A program made the position numbers and the translations under genes. The notes beneath the pieces are model-generated. The model did no database searches and was not told where the DNA came from. It saw only the letters and a list, made by a program, of their open reading frames with translations. Of a stretch of DNA of 64,000 nt, positions 8,532 through 20,757 are shown in pieces. The stretch is from Micropterix aruncella. Its lineage: Eukaryota > Arthropoda > Insecta > Lepidoptera > Micropterigidae. The stretch is taken from assembly GCA_944548615.1 (NCBI GenBank), contig OX155967.1:22498752-22562751 (forward strand), given 5' to 3'. Numbering within the stretch: position 1 is the first letter of the stretch; every line of letters begins with the position of its first letter.

Positions 8532-8796
8532 CTAAAACAAAAAGGTACGCGATAAAATCTGTGTGCTAGATGCTGATTTCGGTCAGGTGGCATCCGTTTG
8601 AAAAGATGGCTTTGAGCGAAGAGGCCTTTCTTTCGCGCGCCGGAAGAACGAAAGCTTTCTAGGGATTAGTCTTCACCAGAAAGGTTTATTTCTTTAAACC
8701 TATTCAGTAGCGTCTAGCACCCGTAATTTAAATTATATACTCATATGTAAATATAAATTAAATACTGTCTCAAAAACGGCTTACGGCCATTTCATT
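8532..8796. other. Truncated composite-unit spacer
   Basis: Matches 739-1000 of the compact unit and then stops at CATTTCATTTCG. About 850 bp of spacer, psq remnant and hAT end found in other units are missing before the next hAT copy begins. There is a 4-bp insertion (TTAT) near 8688 relative to the compact units. Confidence 0.7.
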
Positions 8797-8810
8797 TCGA
8801 AAAGATCGAT
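8797..8810. other. Rearrangement junction with short filler
   Basis: Between the spacer and the next hAT copy is CGAAAAGATCGAT. The string TTTCGAAAAGATCG also occurs just inside the hAT end (for example at 1707-1720), so a short piece of that end seems to have been left at the join. Confidence 0.55.
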
Positions 8811-10630
8811 CTATGTGTTTGCTTATGAGCAAGACGTGGAACCGAAATTTCTATGTTCAAATCCATTGCAACAGCTCGTGCTTTTTGAAGTATTTCATTA
8901 CTTATTCTATCAGGAAACTCGCGGTCATTTCTGAGAATGTCCTTGATATTTTTGATGTGTTCCCCTACCGAGATCATGTCGATCGATTTAGCTTGCAGTG
9001 CGTTAACTACTGGTTCTAAAACTGCTGAATATTTGGCTATTGTTTGTAGAGTAACAATAAACACTGGTTTCGTAACGGCTGAATGCAACTGATATGCAGA
9101 TTTTCTGGTGGCATAATTTCCCTCTACGGATAACGTTTCTAGAGATTTCACAAGCTCTGATAAATGTTGAGAAAACTTTCTGATTGATTTATATTTTTCG
9201 GACCATCTCGTCTCACATAATCGTGATAGGTTTGGAGCTTAGTTTCGACAATAGTCGATTCCCTGAAAAACGTTATAACATCCTTTACAGTTGCGACAGT
9301 ATTTCTAATTTCTGGCACTGCGTTCGCATCATTCACAACAAGGTTGAGTTTGTGACTTGAGCAATGAAAATATAAAGCACGAGGATATTTTTTTCTCAAA
9401 ATGGCTTGTACGCCACCCTCTTTCCCTGCCATTGTAGAACAGCCATCGAATCCAAACCCTACGCAATCTTCGGTTGAGAGGTTAGAACTAATTAAGAAAT
9501 TGTCAATTGCTTCGGCAATTGCGGAAGCATTTTGTGCTTTTAGTTCAACGAACCCTACAAATTCTTCTCTGATTTTCCTTTTGCTTTCGTCGTAGAACCG
9601 CACGCCTATTGACAGCTGTCCTTTCCCAGATACGTCTGCTGTTTCATCAACTAAGACTGCGTAAGCCATGGTCTTCTGAACCTCACTAATTATTATCTCC
9701 GTAATAACTTCGCCACATAAATTTATCAATTTGTTTTGTATTTTTGGCGATGTGTAAACTGCATTGCGACGGCACTTTTCCAGGTGACTCTTTAATTTGT
9801 CGTCCCCTGAATTGATTCTCAACTTCAATAAATCTAATAAAACACCCTCATCTGCTTGTTTGCCCCTAAGAGGCATATCATGTGTACCGCAAAATACTAT
9901 ACAAGAAATAATTGATGACAATATTTGTCTGTTTTCATCGATTGCTTTTTGGTGTCCACTTTGCAGTTGGATGTCTACAGGAACATTTTCAAGAAAAAAA
10001 TTTGCAGCATTTGTCGCCGTTTGATGAAGGTTGGTCGTTGCATGCTTTCGGCAGTCTTCATGCATATTTTTGAACTTTATATATGGCCTGACCATAAACG
10101 ATCCCAAAATTCCTCTCACAGTGCTAATGGGCGCAGGAAACAAAACACAATGCTTACAAAGAGCACCTTTTAGTCGCTTGGAATATACTAGCCATGGTGA
10201 ATATTGATCCAACCAAGCATGATTAAATTTTGTTTTTAAATGGCTTGCATCACTTTGAAAATCGTAATTTCTGGGCGGGATCCAAGGATTTTGTAACAAC
10301 TCCCTCTTCTTTTCCGTCGATAGCTGGGTAGCCAACCCAACATAACGACCCAGATCATTTCATGACAGCCATCGTCCACTATAATTTCAGGATCGACGTT
10401 GACGTCATAAGTTTGTTGGGATGTCGATGGAGAAGAATAGTCGGCAACAGATATATTAACAGGTTCTGCTGGAGAATTTGACGCTTGTCCAATGTTAGCA
10501 TGCAATGATATTGGCATTACATGAGTGGTTTTATCATGGTTGTCATTTTCATCGCTTCCACTGCAACTTTCCCGACCTTTTTTTCTTTTTTCGCGTGTCC
10601 TCCCTAAAAAATGGATACACAAAATTACTC
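8811..10630 (-). pseudogene. ZMYM1/P52rIPK-like hAT transposase, copy B (C-terminus deleted, two frameshifts)
   Basis: Minus-strand hAT transposase remnant. Domains in order: Ser/Asp-rich N-terminal region (ESCSGSDENDNHDK); TTF-type zinc finger with GALCKHCVLF; DUF4371-type RNase-H core with the first aspartate in VLVDETADVS and the second in GFGFDGCSTM, then the CxxH motif in FHCSSHKLNLVV. A one-base deletion near 10361 splits the N-terminal region, and a second frame change near 9230, shared with copies C and D, separates the core from the RW segment (ETRWSEKYKS). The C-terminal dimerisation domain is missing because the copy starts at 8811. A TTTTTTAG acceptor lies just upstream of REKRKKGRES, so the true start was probably in an upstream exon. 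Non-functional. Confidence 0.88.
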
Positions 10631-11600
10631 TTACAGTGTTTAGGCGGGTTGCATAGGACGAAAATAAAGATCAAGTTTCACATTCTAATATATATGGTTT
10701 GAACGCCAAATAATCTAAACTAGGTAATTTGAAATAATACACTTGTTGTGACGTTAGAGAAAAGGGACTTTGTTGTCGGTATGGACTTATTAATAAATCC
10801 AAAATATTGCAAGGATCTTTCTTTTATGTTTTTTTTTTTTACTTTTTAATCACAAAATATTCACAAATGTTATTTTAGCTATTATAACAAAACCACGTCT
10901 TGTAATTAATAAATTTTAATATTGTAAGTAATGCTTAAGATATACACTTACAAGGGAGTCAAAGCCCCCCTTAAACAAATCAAATAATCATATTAGGTAC
11001 CTACTTAAGTGTTTTGTTTTGACTCACCTCTTTCAAAGAATTTCCTGATATCCATTTGACGGAGTAATAGTTCCAGTTGTTGCGCAGTAAACGTAAATCT
11101 CGTGTCGCCGCAACGAAACTATAAGACACTATCTATGGCGTATGAAATATTCGCTCGTATTACACTCCGATCTGAATTGTATTCGAACTAAATTGACGTG
11201 CTCTGCCTCACGCTTCCGCTTATATTTTGAAATATTCTCGCTCCCGAAATATGTAGAAAATACTCGACTCTATTTCCATCCTTGTCTTATAATACTTGCT
11301 ATCACTGTCTTTTCTTTCCGGAATAGTCCATGCTAGAACGTTCTTCGTGGTATTGCTATTCAATACAAGATGTCGCTATTGACCGTATAAATTGATCCTA
11401 TTTCTTTTTACTGGAAGAAGTACTGCCGTCCGAAACTAGATGGCGCTAGATGTAGTTTTCTCCCAATTATATTCGGCTTTAATCCTAGATGGCTCTGATT
11501 GTCTCGTCGGAAGCGAAAACTACGAGATGCGATAGTTTTGCGGGAGATTTAAATTATATTGCATCGCTAACAGTATACTAGAGTCTGTCTAGTGAGTCGA
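10631..11600. other. Upstream region of hAT copy B
   Basis: AT-rich DNA on the 5' side of the minus-strand transposase, repeated at 16446-17335 and in part at 20758-21274. It would hold the promoter and first exon of the ancestral hAT, but I cannot point to either. A 36-bp segment containing TCAAAGCCCCCCTTAA, flanked by CTTAA repeats near 10935, is present here and in copy D but missing from copy C (about 16705), as expected for a deletion between short direct repeats. Confidence 0.6.
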
Positions 11601-12208
11601 GAAGAACGAAAGCGTTCTAGGGATTAGTCTTCACCAGAAAGGTTTCTTTAAACCTATTCAGTAGCGTCTAGCACCCGTAATTTAAATTATATACTCATAT
11701 GTAAATATAAATTAAATACTGTCTCAAAAACCGCTTACGGCCATTTCATTTCATCGTATTGCCATTGAGGGCTGAATCAAGAACATGTCTGTCATACAAG
11801 ACCTTTTACTTACTATGTGTTGTTTTGGGCAATAAGTTTAACAAGTTTAACAAGGTAAAATTATATTTGCTCAAAAACGTACCAAATCATTTCCACTTAT
11901 GTAAATATTTTTCTCGCTTCCTAATCGGCGCTTGCGAAGGGGACGATGCTGGCTGCCATTGTGTATTTCGGGAACAGCATTATCTGCCGGGCGAAACGTT
12001 CCATCCACAATGTATAGCTCGTAGCATGGACATTCAGGTCGCTGAACTGCTTTTTCGAATCTAAAAATCAAAGAAAACTCATAGTGCTCTAGGAAGTAAT
12101 GATGAAAATAACATATTTAAAACCATTTTGTTTTGAATATGTTATGCTATCTATGCTAAGAAAACGCGGAAGTTTAAAAAATACAAAGTAGGTAGGTACC
12201 CATACATT
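11601..12208. other. Composite-unit spacer, copy B
   Basis: Matches 838-1464 of the compact unit, including the hairpin with one arm mismatch. The junction with the preceding sequence (GTCGAGAAGAACGAAAG) differs from the compact units (GCCGGAAGAACGAAAG), marking where the two kinds of unit diverge. Confidence 0.6.
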
Positions 12209-12345
12209 TGTAGTTGGAGCTAAGACTTTATTTTGTTCCAGTGCATGTCTTCTAAGAGTCGAATGTGGGACGTTAAACACTTTAGAAGCCAATAGCCAGC
12301 CCATTTCATTATTTTTCACAGCTTTAATTAATAGCCTTTTTCAGG
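12209..12345 (-). pseudogene. pogo-like psq-type HTH remnant, copy B
   Basis: Encodes KNNEMGWLLASKVFNVPHST in a slightly longer open frame than the compact units, because one extra T near 12315 keeps the frame. Stops still block the N-terminal LKKAI segment. Confidence 0.65.
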
Positions 12346-12398
12346 TTTTATCCCAATCCTGTCAGTCTGTTATTCTAAAATAGTTGCGAGGCATGATG

Positions 12399-12439
12399 CA
12401 AGGGCGTACCCAGGATTTCAGCTAGGAGGGGGCAGGGGG
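12399..12439. other. Candidate hAT 3' terminus, copy C
   Basis: CAAGGGCGTACCCAGG end-like sequence about 200 bp beyond the hAT stop codon at 12601-12603. Confidence 0.45.
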
Positions 12440-12600
12440 CTGCTTATACCTGTTTCGAAAAGATCGTCGGTCGGGTATATTGAAACAAAAAATCATGAAA
12501 ATTGACTTCTATTCATTAATTTTGATGATGACATAAAACAAATATTATACATAATTATACTATACATTATGTATAATATATAATATTATGTATGTATATA

Positions 12601-12823
12601 TTAATTTAACAGTAATCTTCTCGGATTTGCCGAAAATTTGTCTATGACAGTCTTTTCAATAAACTCACTGTTGTCTTTTAAATAATTGCGATGTACGCTC
12701 ATCAGACATAAACCCGTAAGCCTTTCTTCACCCATGGTGCTTCTAAGCCACGTTTTAACTCTTCGCAGCGTACTGAAGGACCGTTCGACGGTCGCCGTGG
12801 TGCATGGGAGGGATAGTGCTTAA
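12601..12823 (-). pseudogene. hAT transposase copy C, 3' portion cut off by a piggyBac-like insertion
   Basis: Encodes the end of the dimerisation domain (ERSFSTLRRVKTWLRSTMG to the stop). A 4-bp tandem duplication (GGGAGGGA, 12807-12814) breaks the frame just before the TTAA insertion site at 12820-12823. The rest of the gene continues at 14259. Confidence 0.85.
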
Positions 12824-14254
12824 CCCGCTCGGCACTTAACATCCCTTGCGGGATATGTATGGCGGCCGGCTGAAATCCAAACTATCCCATACGGGATATC
12901 GCGCTCGCCGCTCAAGAAAATGTCGTTTAAATTTCGAAATGCGATTGTATATTCTATCGAATGATGCCATAATATAGCCAAATATGCAACACTATGAAAT
13001 TGCTCGATTGCCGCATGCGATGTTAGAAATATGAATTACTACATCCCTTACAAAATCGGTGACCTCATTTCTGACAACAGTCGCGAACTGCCCACCGCTG
13101 GCGGCGTATAATTCCGCGATGTGTTTATTGTTTTGTGTATATAAGTGAAGTGTATACCGGATAAAAGTAAGTAATTTCCATTTTTAAGTAGTTTAGGCCT
13201 TAGGATTAAACAATTTACACAGCCCATTTGCTGTTTTTCACGAATTTTCGAAGAAAACACTTTGGCGAAACCAAACGGCGAGCGAAATATGGCCGTATTT
13301 ATTTTGTAATGTTTGTGAAATATTCCGTTATATCGCGAAACATGACGTAATGTCGCTTTAATTTACTAATAAAATAGGTATTGCTTCATTTACATCCTAA
13401 GTTATCACATAATTAGGCGTATTTTGAACATTATATGTTGTTTTCTAATATGGCTCCCGAAAATGAAACTTGTTTTGATAATTACTATGAGAGAAAAAAG
13501 TGCGATTTTCCGTAGTTTTTCGATGAAATGTGACTCTTTGGAGTATAGTAATTAGTTATTAGACATATAATAAGTCTATGATAAGACAATATAATTGAAA
13601 AAATCTAACGAATTTTATATTATGGGCATTCAAAGTTTATTATTAGGTTCGGAAGTCGGAAACTCTCAAAACTTTAGATTTTTCTATAATATCAGACAAA
13701 GCTCAAAGTTCTGGTGTGATTTCTAAGAAGAAGTGATGTAGTAATAAAGTTATTTTGAAAGAATTTCATATAAAAAAATACCATAAGTAGTCACAAATTA
13801 AAAATTAAAAATTTTTTTTTTTACGAGGATACATACAATTTTTCTTGGCTGAATAAATAAATATTTTTTCCGTATTTTTGTATGCAAATAAGTAAAAAAA
13901 AAATATCGTTTTGGTAAAGCATTTAATAAAGAACATAACTGTATTTACAATTTTTGATATTTACAAAAACTGTATTTACAAAAAAATCGAAATGATTTTA
14001 TAGGCGAGTTTTTTCAGTTTGCCAATTTTGTAATATTTATTCATTATTATCTTAATTGTTTTACGAGATAAGGTTATAATGTTTTATATGTCAAATTTCA
14101 ATGCGATCATTTTTCTATTTATATTTTTTTAATACGATTAGTGGTTTATAAGTTATGATCGTTTTTCTCAAGGCCGTTGACTCGCGTCGATTTTTTGCGC
14201 GAATATGTCGCGCGCAAAAGTGATAGGTGAGTTTTTACCTCGCAACGTGAGGGG
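12824..14254. mobile_element. piggyBac-like non-autonomous element, 1431 bp, TTAA target duplication
   Basis: Flanked by TTAA at 12820-12823 and 14255-14258. The empty site GTGCTTAAAATAATT survives in copy D near 18532-18546, so the insertion boundaries are exact. The element starts CCCGCTCGGCAC and ends CGTGAGGGG, giving the CCC...GGG ends and precise TTAA duplication typical of piggyBac elements. The terminal inverted repeats are otherwise weak. It is AT-rich with no long frame and no DDD transposase, so it is non-autonomous. Confidence 0.82.
12841..12898. repeat. Two subterminal palindromes of the piggyBac-like element
   Basis: ATCCCTTGCGGGAT (12841-12854) and TATCCCATACGGGATA (12883-12898) are near-identical stem-loops in the first 75 bp of the element. 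Repeated subterminal motifs often bind transposase; that role here is inference. Confidence 0.6.
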
Positions 14255-14258
14255 TTAA

Positions 14259-16445
14259 AATAATTAATGCCTTTCTGACAGCAGGGTAAAAAATGTTGGC
14301 TTCGTTGAACAGATCAACTACTTCTATGTCCCTTAATTGATCATCTGATAAAGCCTTCGTCACCCATAAATTATGCCAAAGGTTCAGTTCTCCGGTGATA
14401 TCCAGGTTATAAAATTCTTGGAATGATTCTCATATACAAGGGATGTAGCCTGTTTAAAGCAAACGCCGGAGTATTTTCTTGGGAGAATCGAATATTCAAT
14501 GATGAAATGAGTGAATCAATGTATGGAATTATCAGGGAACGCCGCCAATATTCGTTATCATTGTCTGATGGCGGATTACTTCTATGTGTTTGCTTATGAG
14601 CAAGACGTGGAACCGAAATTTCTATGTTCAAATCCATTGCAACAGCTCGTGCTTTTTGAAGTATTTCATTACTTATTCTATCAGGAAACTCGCGGTCATT
14701 TCTGAGAATGTCCTTGATATTTTTGATGTGTTCCCCTACCGAGATCATGTCGATCGATTTAGCTTGCAGTGCGTTAACTACTGGTTCTAAAACTGCTGAA
14801 TATTTGGCTATTGTTTGTAGAGTAACAATAAACACTGGTTTCGTAACGGCTGAATGCAACTGATATGCAGATTTTCTGGTGGCATAATTTCCCTCTACGG
14901 ATAACGTTTCTAGAGATTTCACAAGCTCTGATAAATGTTGAGAAAACTTTCTGATTGATTTATATTTTTCGGACCATCTCGTCTCACATAATCGTGATAG
15001 GTTTGGAGCTTAGTTTCGACAATAGTCGATTCCCTGAAAAACTTTATAACATCCTTTACAGTTGCGACAGTATTTCTAATTTCTGGCACTGCGTTCGCAT
15101 CATTCACAACAAGGTTGAGTTTGTGACTTGAGCAATGAAAATATAAAGCACGAGGATATTTTTTTCTCAAAATGGCTTGTACGCCACCCTCTTTCCCTGC
15201 CATTGTAGAACAGCCATCGAATCCAAACCCTACGCAATCTTCGGTTGAGAGGTTAGAACTAATTAAGAAATTGTCAATTGCTTCGGCAATTGCGGAAGCA
15301 TTTTGTACTTTTAGTTCAACGAACCCTACAAATTCTTCTCTGATTTTCCTTTTGCTTTCGTCGTAGAACCGCACGCCTATTGACAGCTGTCCTTTCCCAG
15401 ATACGTCTGCTGTTTCATCAGCTAAGACTGCGTAAGCCATGGTCTTCTGAACCTCACTAATTATTATCTCCTTAATAACTTCACCACATAAATTTATCAA
15501 TTCGTTTTGTATTTTTGGCGATGTGTAAACTGCATTGCGACGGCACTTTTCCAGGTGACTCTTTAATTTGTCGTCCCCTGAATTGATTCTCAACTTCAAT
15601 AAATCTAATAAAACACCCTCATCTGCTTGTTTGCCCCTAAGAGGCATATCATGTGTACCGCAAAATACTATACAAGAAATAATTGATGACAATATTTGTC
15701 TGTTTTCATCGATTGCTTTTTGGTGTCCACTTTGCAGTTGGATGTCTACAGGAACATTTTCAAGAAAAAAATTTGCAGCATTTGTCGCCGTTTGGTGAAG
15801 GTTGGTCGTTGCATGCTTTCGGCAGTCTTCATGCATATTTTTGAACTTTATATATGGCCTGACCATAAACGATCCCAAAATTCCTCTCACAGTGCTAATG
15901 GGCGGAGGGAACAAAACACAATGCTTACAAAGAGCACCTTTTAGTCGCTTGGAATATACTAGCCATGGTGAATATTGATCCAACCAAGCATGATTAAATT
16001 TTGTTTTTAAATGGCTTGCATCACTTTGAAAATCGTAATTTCTGGGCGGGATCCAAGGATTTTGTAACAACTCCCTCTTCTTTTCCGTCGATAGCTGGGT
16101 AGCCAACCCAACATAACGACCCAGATCATTTTCATGACAGCCATCGTCCACTATAATTTCAGGATCGACGTTGACGTCATAAGTTTGTTGGGATGTCGAT
16201 GGAGAAGAATAGTCGGCAACAGATATATTAACAGGTTCTGCTGGAGAATTTGACGCTTGTCCAATGTTAGCATGCAATGATATTGGCATTACATGAGTGG
16301 TTTTATCATGGTTGTCATTTTCATCGCTTCCACTGCTACTTTCCCGACCTTTTTTCTTTTTTCGCGTGTCCTCCCTAAAAAATGGATACACAAAATTACT
16401 CTTACAGTGTTTAGGCGGGTTGCATAGGACGAAAATAAAGATCAA
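14259..16445 (-). pseudogene. ZMYM1/P52rIPK-like hAT transposase, copy C
   Basis: The longest N-terminal frame in the window: 508 codons from 16445 down to the stop at 14919. It holds a TTF-type zinc finger at about residues 127-215 (Cys173, Cys176), the first catalytic Asp343 in VLADETADVS, the second Asp410 in GFGFDGCSTM and the CxxH motif at about 438-441. At residue 482 the frame shifts: the conserved CETRWSEKYKS segment is in another frame, which then runs through SLETLSVEGNYATRKSAYQL toward the dimerisation domain. A 35-bp deletion near 14430 truncates that second frame. The first 23 residues (MIFIFVLCN...) precede a TTTTTTAG acceptor and are probably intron. Not functional, with at least two lesions plus the piggyBac-like split. 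Confidence 0.9.
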
Positions 16446-17335
16446 GTTTCACATTCTAATATATATGGTTTGAACGCCAAATAATCAAAACTAGGTAATT
16501 TGAAATAATACACTTGTTGTGACGTTAGAGAAAAGGGACTTTGTTGTCGGTATGGACTTATTAATAAATCCAAAATATTGCAAGGATCTTTCTTTTATGT
16601 TTTTTTTTTTTACTTTTTAATCACAAAATATTCACAAATGTTATTTTAGCTATTATAACAAAACCACGTCTTGTAATTAATAAATTTTAATATTGTAAGT
16701 AATGCTTAAACAAATCAAATAATCATATTAGGTACCTACTTAAGTGTTTTGTTTTGACTCACCTCTTTCAAAGAATTTCCTGATATCCATTTGACGGAGT
16801 AATATTTCCAGTTGTTGCGCAGTAAACGTAAATCTCGTGTCGCCGCAACGAAACTATAAGACACTATCTATGGCGTATGAAATATTCGCTCGTATTACAC
16901 TCCGATCTGAATTGTATTCGAACTAAATTGACGTGCTCTGCCTCACGCTTCCGCTTATATATTGAAATATTCTCGCTCCCGAAATATGTAGAAAATACTC
17001 GACTCTATTTCCATCCTTGTCTTATAATACTTGCTATCACTGTCTTTTCTTTCCGGAATAGTCCATGCTAGAACGTTCTTCGTGGTATTGCTATTCAATA
17101 CAAGATGTCGCTATTGACCGTATAAATTGATCCTATTTCTTTTTACTGGAAAAAGTACTGCCGTCCGAAACTAGATGGCGCTAGATGTTGTTTTCTCCCA
17201 ATTATATTCGGCTTTAATCCTAGATGGCTCTGATTGTCTCGTCGGAAGCGGAAACTACGAGATGCGACGGTTTTGCGGGAGATTTAAATTATATTGCATC
17301 GCTAACAGTATACTAGAGTCTGTCTAGTGAGTCGA
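16446..17335. other. Upstream region of hAT copy C
   Basis: Counterpart of 10631-11600, lacking the 36-bp CTTAA-flanked segment. No gene supported. Confidence 0.6.
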
Positions 17336-17939
17336 GAAGAACGAAAGCGTTCTAGGGATTAGTCTTCACCAGAAAGGTTTCTTTAAACCTATTCAGTAGC
17401 GTCTAGCACCCGTAATTTAAATTATATACTCATATGTAAATATAAATTAAATACTGTCTCAAAAACCGCTTACGGCCATTTCATTTCATCGTATTGCCAT
17501 TGAGGGCTGAATCAAGAACATGTCTGTCATACAAGACCTTTTACTTACTATGTGTTGTTTTGGGCAATAAGTTTAACAAGGTAAAATTATATTTGCTCAA
17601 AAACGTACCAAATCATTTCCACTTATGTAAATATTTTTCTCGCTTCCTAATCGGCGCTTGCGAAGGGGACGAAGCTGGCTACCATTGTGTATTTCGGGAA
17701 CAGCATTATCTGCCGGGCGAAACGTTCCATCCACAATTTATAGCTCGTAACATGGACATTCAGGTCGCTGAACTGCTTTTTCGAATCTAAAAATCAAAGA
17801 AAACTCATAGTGCTCTAGGAAGTAATGATGAAAATAACATATTCAAAACCATTTTGTTTTGAATATGTTATGCTATCCATGCTAAGAAAACGCGGAAGTT
17901 TAAAAAATACAAAGTAGGTAGGTACCCATACATTTGTAG
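17336..17939. other. Composite-unit spacer, copy C
   Basis: Counterpart of 11601-12208. It carries the intact 16-bp hairpin at 17834-17871 and has lost one of the two AAGTTTAAC repeats seen near 1083-1099. Confidence 0.6.
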
Positions 17940-18069
17940 TTGGAGCTAAGACTTTATTTTGTTCCAGTGCATGTCTTCTAAGAGTCGAATGTGGGACGTT
18001 AAACACTTTAGAAGCCAATAGCCAGCCCATTTCATTATTTTTCACAGCTTTAATTAATAGCCTTTTTCA
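17940..18069 (-). pseudogene. pogo-like psq-type HTH remnant, copy C
   Basis: Same KNNEMGWLLASKVFNVPHST reading as at 12209-12345. Confidence 0.65.
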
Positions 18070-18124
18070 GGTTTTATCCCAATCCTGTCAGTCTGTTATT
18101 CTAAAATAGTTGCGAGGCATGATG

Positions 18125-18165
18125 CAAGGGCGTACCCAGGATTTCAGCTAGGAGGGGGCAGGGGG
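18125..18165. other. Candidate hAT 3' terminus, copy D
   Basis: CAAGGGCGTACCCAGG end-like sequence about 195 bp beyond the stop of copy D. Confidence 0.45.
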
Positions 18166-18319
18166 CTGCTTATACCTGTTTCGAAAAGATCGTCGTGCGG
18201 ATATATTGAAACAAAAAATCGTGAAAATTGACTTCTATTCATTAATTTTGATGATGACATAAAACAAATATTATACATAATTATACTATGTATAATATAT
18301 AATATTATGTATGTATATA

Positions 18320-20757
18320 TTAATTTAACAGTAATCTTCTCGGATTTGCCGAAAATTTGTCTATGACAGTCTTTTCAATAAACTCACTGTTGTCTTTTAA
18401 ATAATTGCGATGTACGCTCATCAGACATAAACCAGTAAGCCTTTCTTCACCCATGGTGCTTCTAAGTCACGTTTTAACTCTTCGCAGCGTACTGAAGGAC
18501 CGTTCGACGGTCGCCGTGGTGCATGGGATAGTGCTTAAAATAATTAATGCCTTTCTGACAGCAGGGTAAAAAACGTTGGCTTCGTTGAACAGATCAACTA
18601 CTTCTATGTCCCTTAATTGATCATCTGATAAAGCCTTCGTCACCCATAAATTATGCCAAAGGTTCAGTTCTCCGGTGATATTCAGGTTATAAAATTCTTG
18701 GAATGATTCTGCGCTTTTGTGTAAGTCTGTAATGCTGGTTTTTGTCATATACAAGGGATGTAGCCTGTTTAACGCAAACGCCGGAGTATTTTCTTGGGAG
18801 AATCGAATATTCAATGATGAAATGAGTGAATCAATGTATGGTATTATCAGGGAACGCCGCCAATATTCGTTATCGTTGTCAGATGGCGGATTACTTCTAT
18901 GTGTTTGCTTATGAGCAAGACGTGGAACCGAAATTTCTATGTTCAAATCCATTGCAACAGCTCGTGCTTTTTGAAGTATTTCATTACTTATTCTATCAGG
19001 AAACTCACGGTCATTTCTGAGAATGTCCTTGATATTTTTGATGTGTTCCCCTACCGAGATCATGTCGATCGATTTAGCTTGCAGTGCGTTAACTACTGGT
19101 TCTAAAACTGCTGAATATTTAGCTATTGTTTGTAGAGTAACAATAAACACTGGTTTCGTAACGGCTGAATGCAACTGATATGCAGATTTTCTGGTGGCAT
19201 AATTTCCCTCTACGGATAACGTTTCTAGAGATTTCACAAGCTCTGATAAATGTTGAGAAAACTTTCTGATTGATTTATATTTTTCGGACCATCTCGTCTC
19301 ACATAATCGTGATAGGTTTGGAGCGTAGTTTCGACAATAGTCGATTCCCTGAAAAACGTTATAACATCCTTTACAGTGGCGACAGTATTTCTAATTTCTG
19401 GCACTGCGTTCGCATCATTCACAACAAGGTTGAGTTTGTGACTTGAGCAATGAAAATATAAAGCACGAGGATATTTTTTTCTCAAAATGGCTTGTACGCC
19501 ACCCTCTTTCCCTGCCATTGTAGAACAGCCATCGAATCCAAACCCTACGCAATCTTCGGTTGAGAGGTTAGAACTAATTAAGAAATTGTCAATTGCTTCG
19601 GCAATTGCGGAAGCATTTTGTACTTTTAGTTCAACGAACCCTACAAATTCTTCTCTGATTTTCCTTTTGCTTTCGTCGTAGAACCGCACGCCTATTGACA
19701 GCTGTCCTTTCCCAGATACGTCTGCTGTTTCATCAGCTAAGACTGCGTAAGCCATGGTCTTCTGAACCTCACTAATTATTATCTCCTTAATAACTTCACC
19801 ACATAAATTTATCAATTCGTTTTGTATTTTTGGCGATGTGTAAACTGCATTGCGACGGCACTTTTCCAGGTGACTCTTTAATTTGTCGTCCCCTGAATTG
19901 ATTCTCAACTTCAATAAATCTAATAAAACACCCTCATCTGCTTGTTTGCCCCTAAGAGGCATATCATGTGTACCGCAAAATACTATACAAGAAATAATTG
20001 ATGACAATATTTGTCTGTTTTCATCGATTGCTTTTTGGTGTCCACTTTGCAGTTGGATGTCTACAGGAACATTTTCAAGAAAAAAATTTGCAGCATTTGT
20101 CGCCGTTTGGTGAAGGTTGGTCGTTGCATGCTTTCGGCAGTCTTCATGCATATTTTTGAACTTTATATATGGCCTGACCATAAACGATCCCAAAATTCCT
20201 CTCACAGTGCTAATGGGCGGAGGGAACAAAACACAATGCTTACAAAGAGCACCTTTTAGTCGCTTGGAATATACTAGCCATGGTGAATATTGATCCAACC
20301 AAGCATGATTAAATTTTGTTTTTAAATGGCTTGCATCACTTTGAAAATCGTAATTTCTGGGCGGGATCCAAGGATTTTGTAACAACTCCTTCTTCTTTTC
20401 CGTCGATAGCTGGGTAGCCAACCCAACATAACCCAGATCATTTTCATGACAGCCATCGTCCACTATAATTTCAGGATCGACGTTGACGTCATAAGTTTGT
20501 TGGGATGTCGATGGAGAAGAATAGTCGGCAACAGATATATTAACAGGTTCTGCTGGAGAATTTGACGCTTGTCCAATGTTAGCATGCAATGATATTGGCA
20601 TTACATGAGTGGTTTTATCATGGTTGTCATTTTCATCGCTTCCACTGCTACTTTCCCGACCTTTTTTCTTTTTTCGCGTGTCCTCCCTAAAAAATGGATA
20701 CACAAAATTACTCTTACAGTGTTTAGGCGGGTTGCATAGGACGAAAATAAAGATCAA
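18320..20757 (-). pseudogene. ZMYM1/P52rIPK-like hAT transposase, copy D (most complete)
   Basis: The only copy with all domains contiguous: Ser/Asp-rich start, TTF-type zinc finger (GALCKHCVLF), DUF4371-type core with VLADETADVS and GFGFDGCSTM aspartates, RW segment (ETRWSEKYKS), and C-terminal dimerisation domain with CTTATVERSFSTLRRVKT. Two lesions remain. One is the frame change near 19310 shared with copies B and C, which leaves a 507-codon frame (19234-20757) and a 256-codon frame (18467-19237). The other is a private nonsense mutation at 18464-18466, where the tryptophan after RRVKT becomes TGA. Beyond it the frame stays open to the usual TAA at 18320-18322. It also lacks one codon (GRY to GY) relative to copy C. 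Confidence 0.9.

Noticed and set aside
9401..10173. Plus-strand frames of 64-82 residues opposite the hAT transposase copies, repeated at 15172-15944 and 19487-20259
   Set aside because: They are antisense shadows of the transposase, conserved only because the copies are duplicates.
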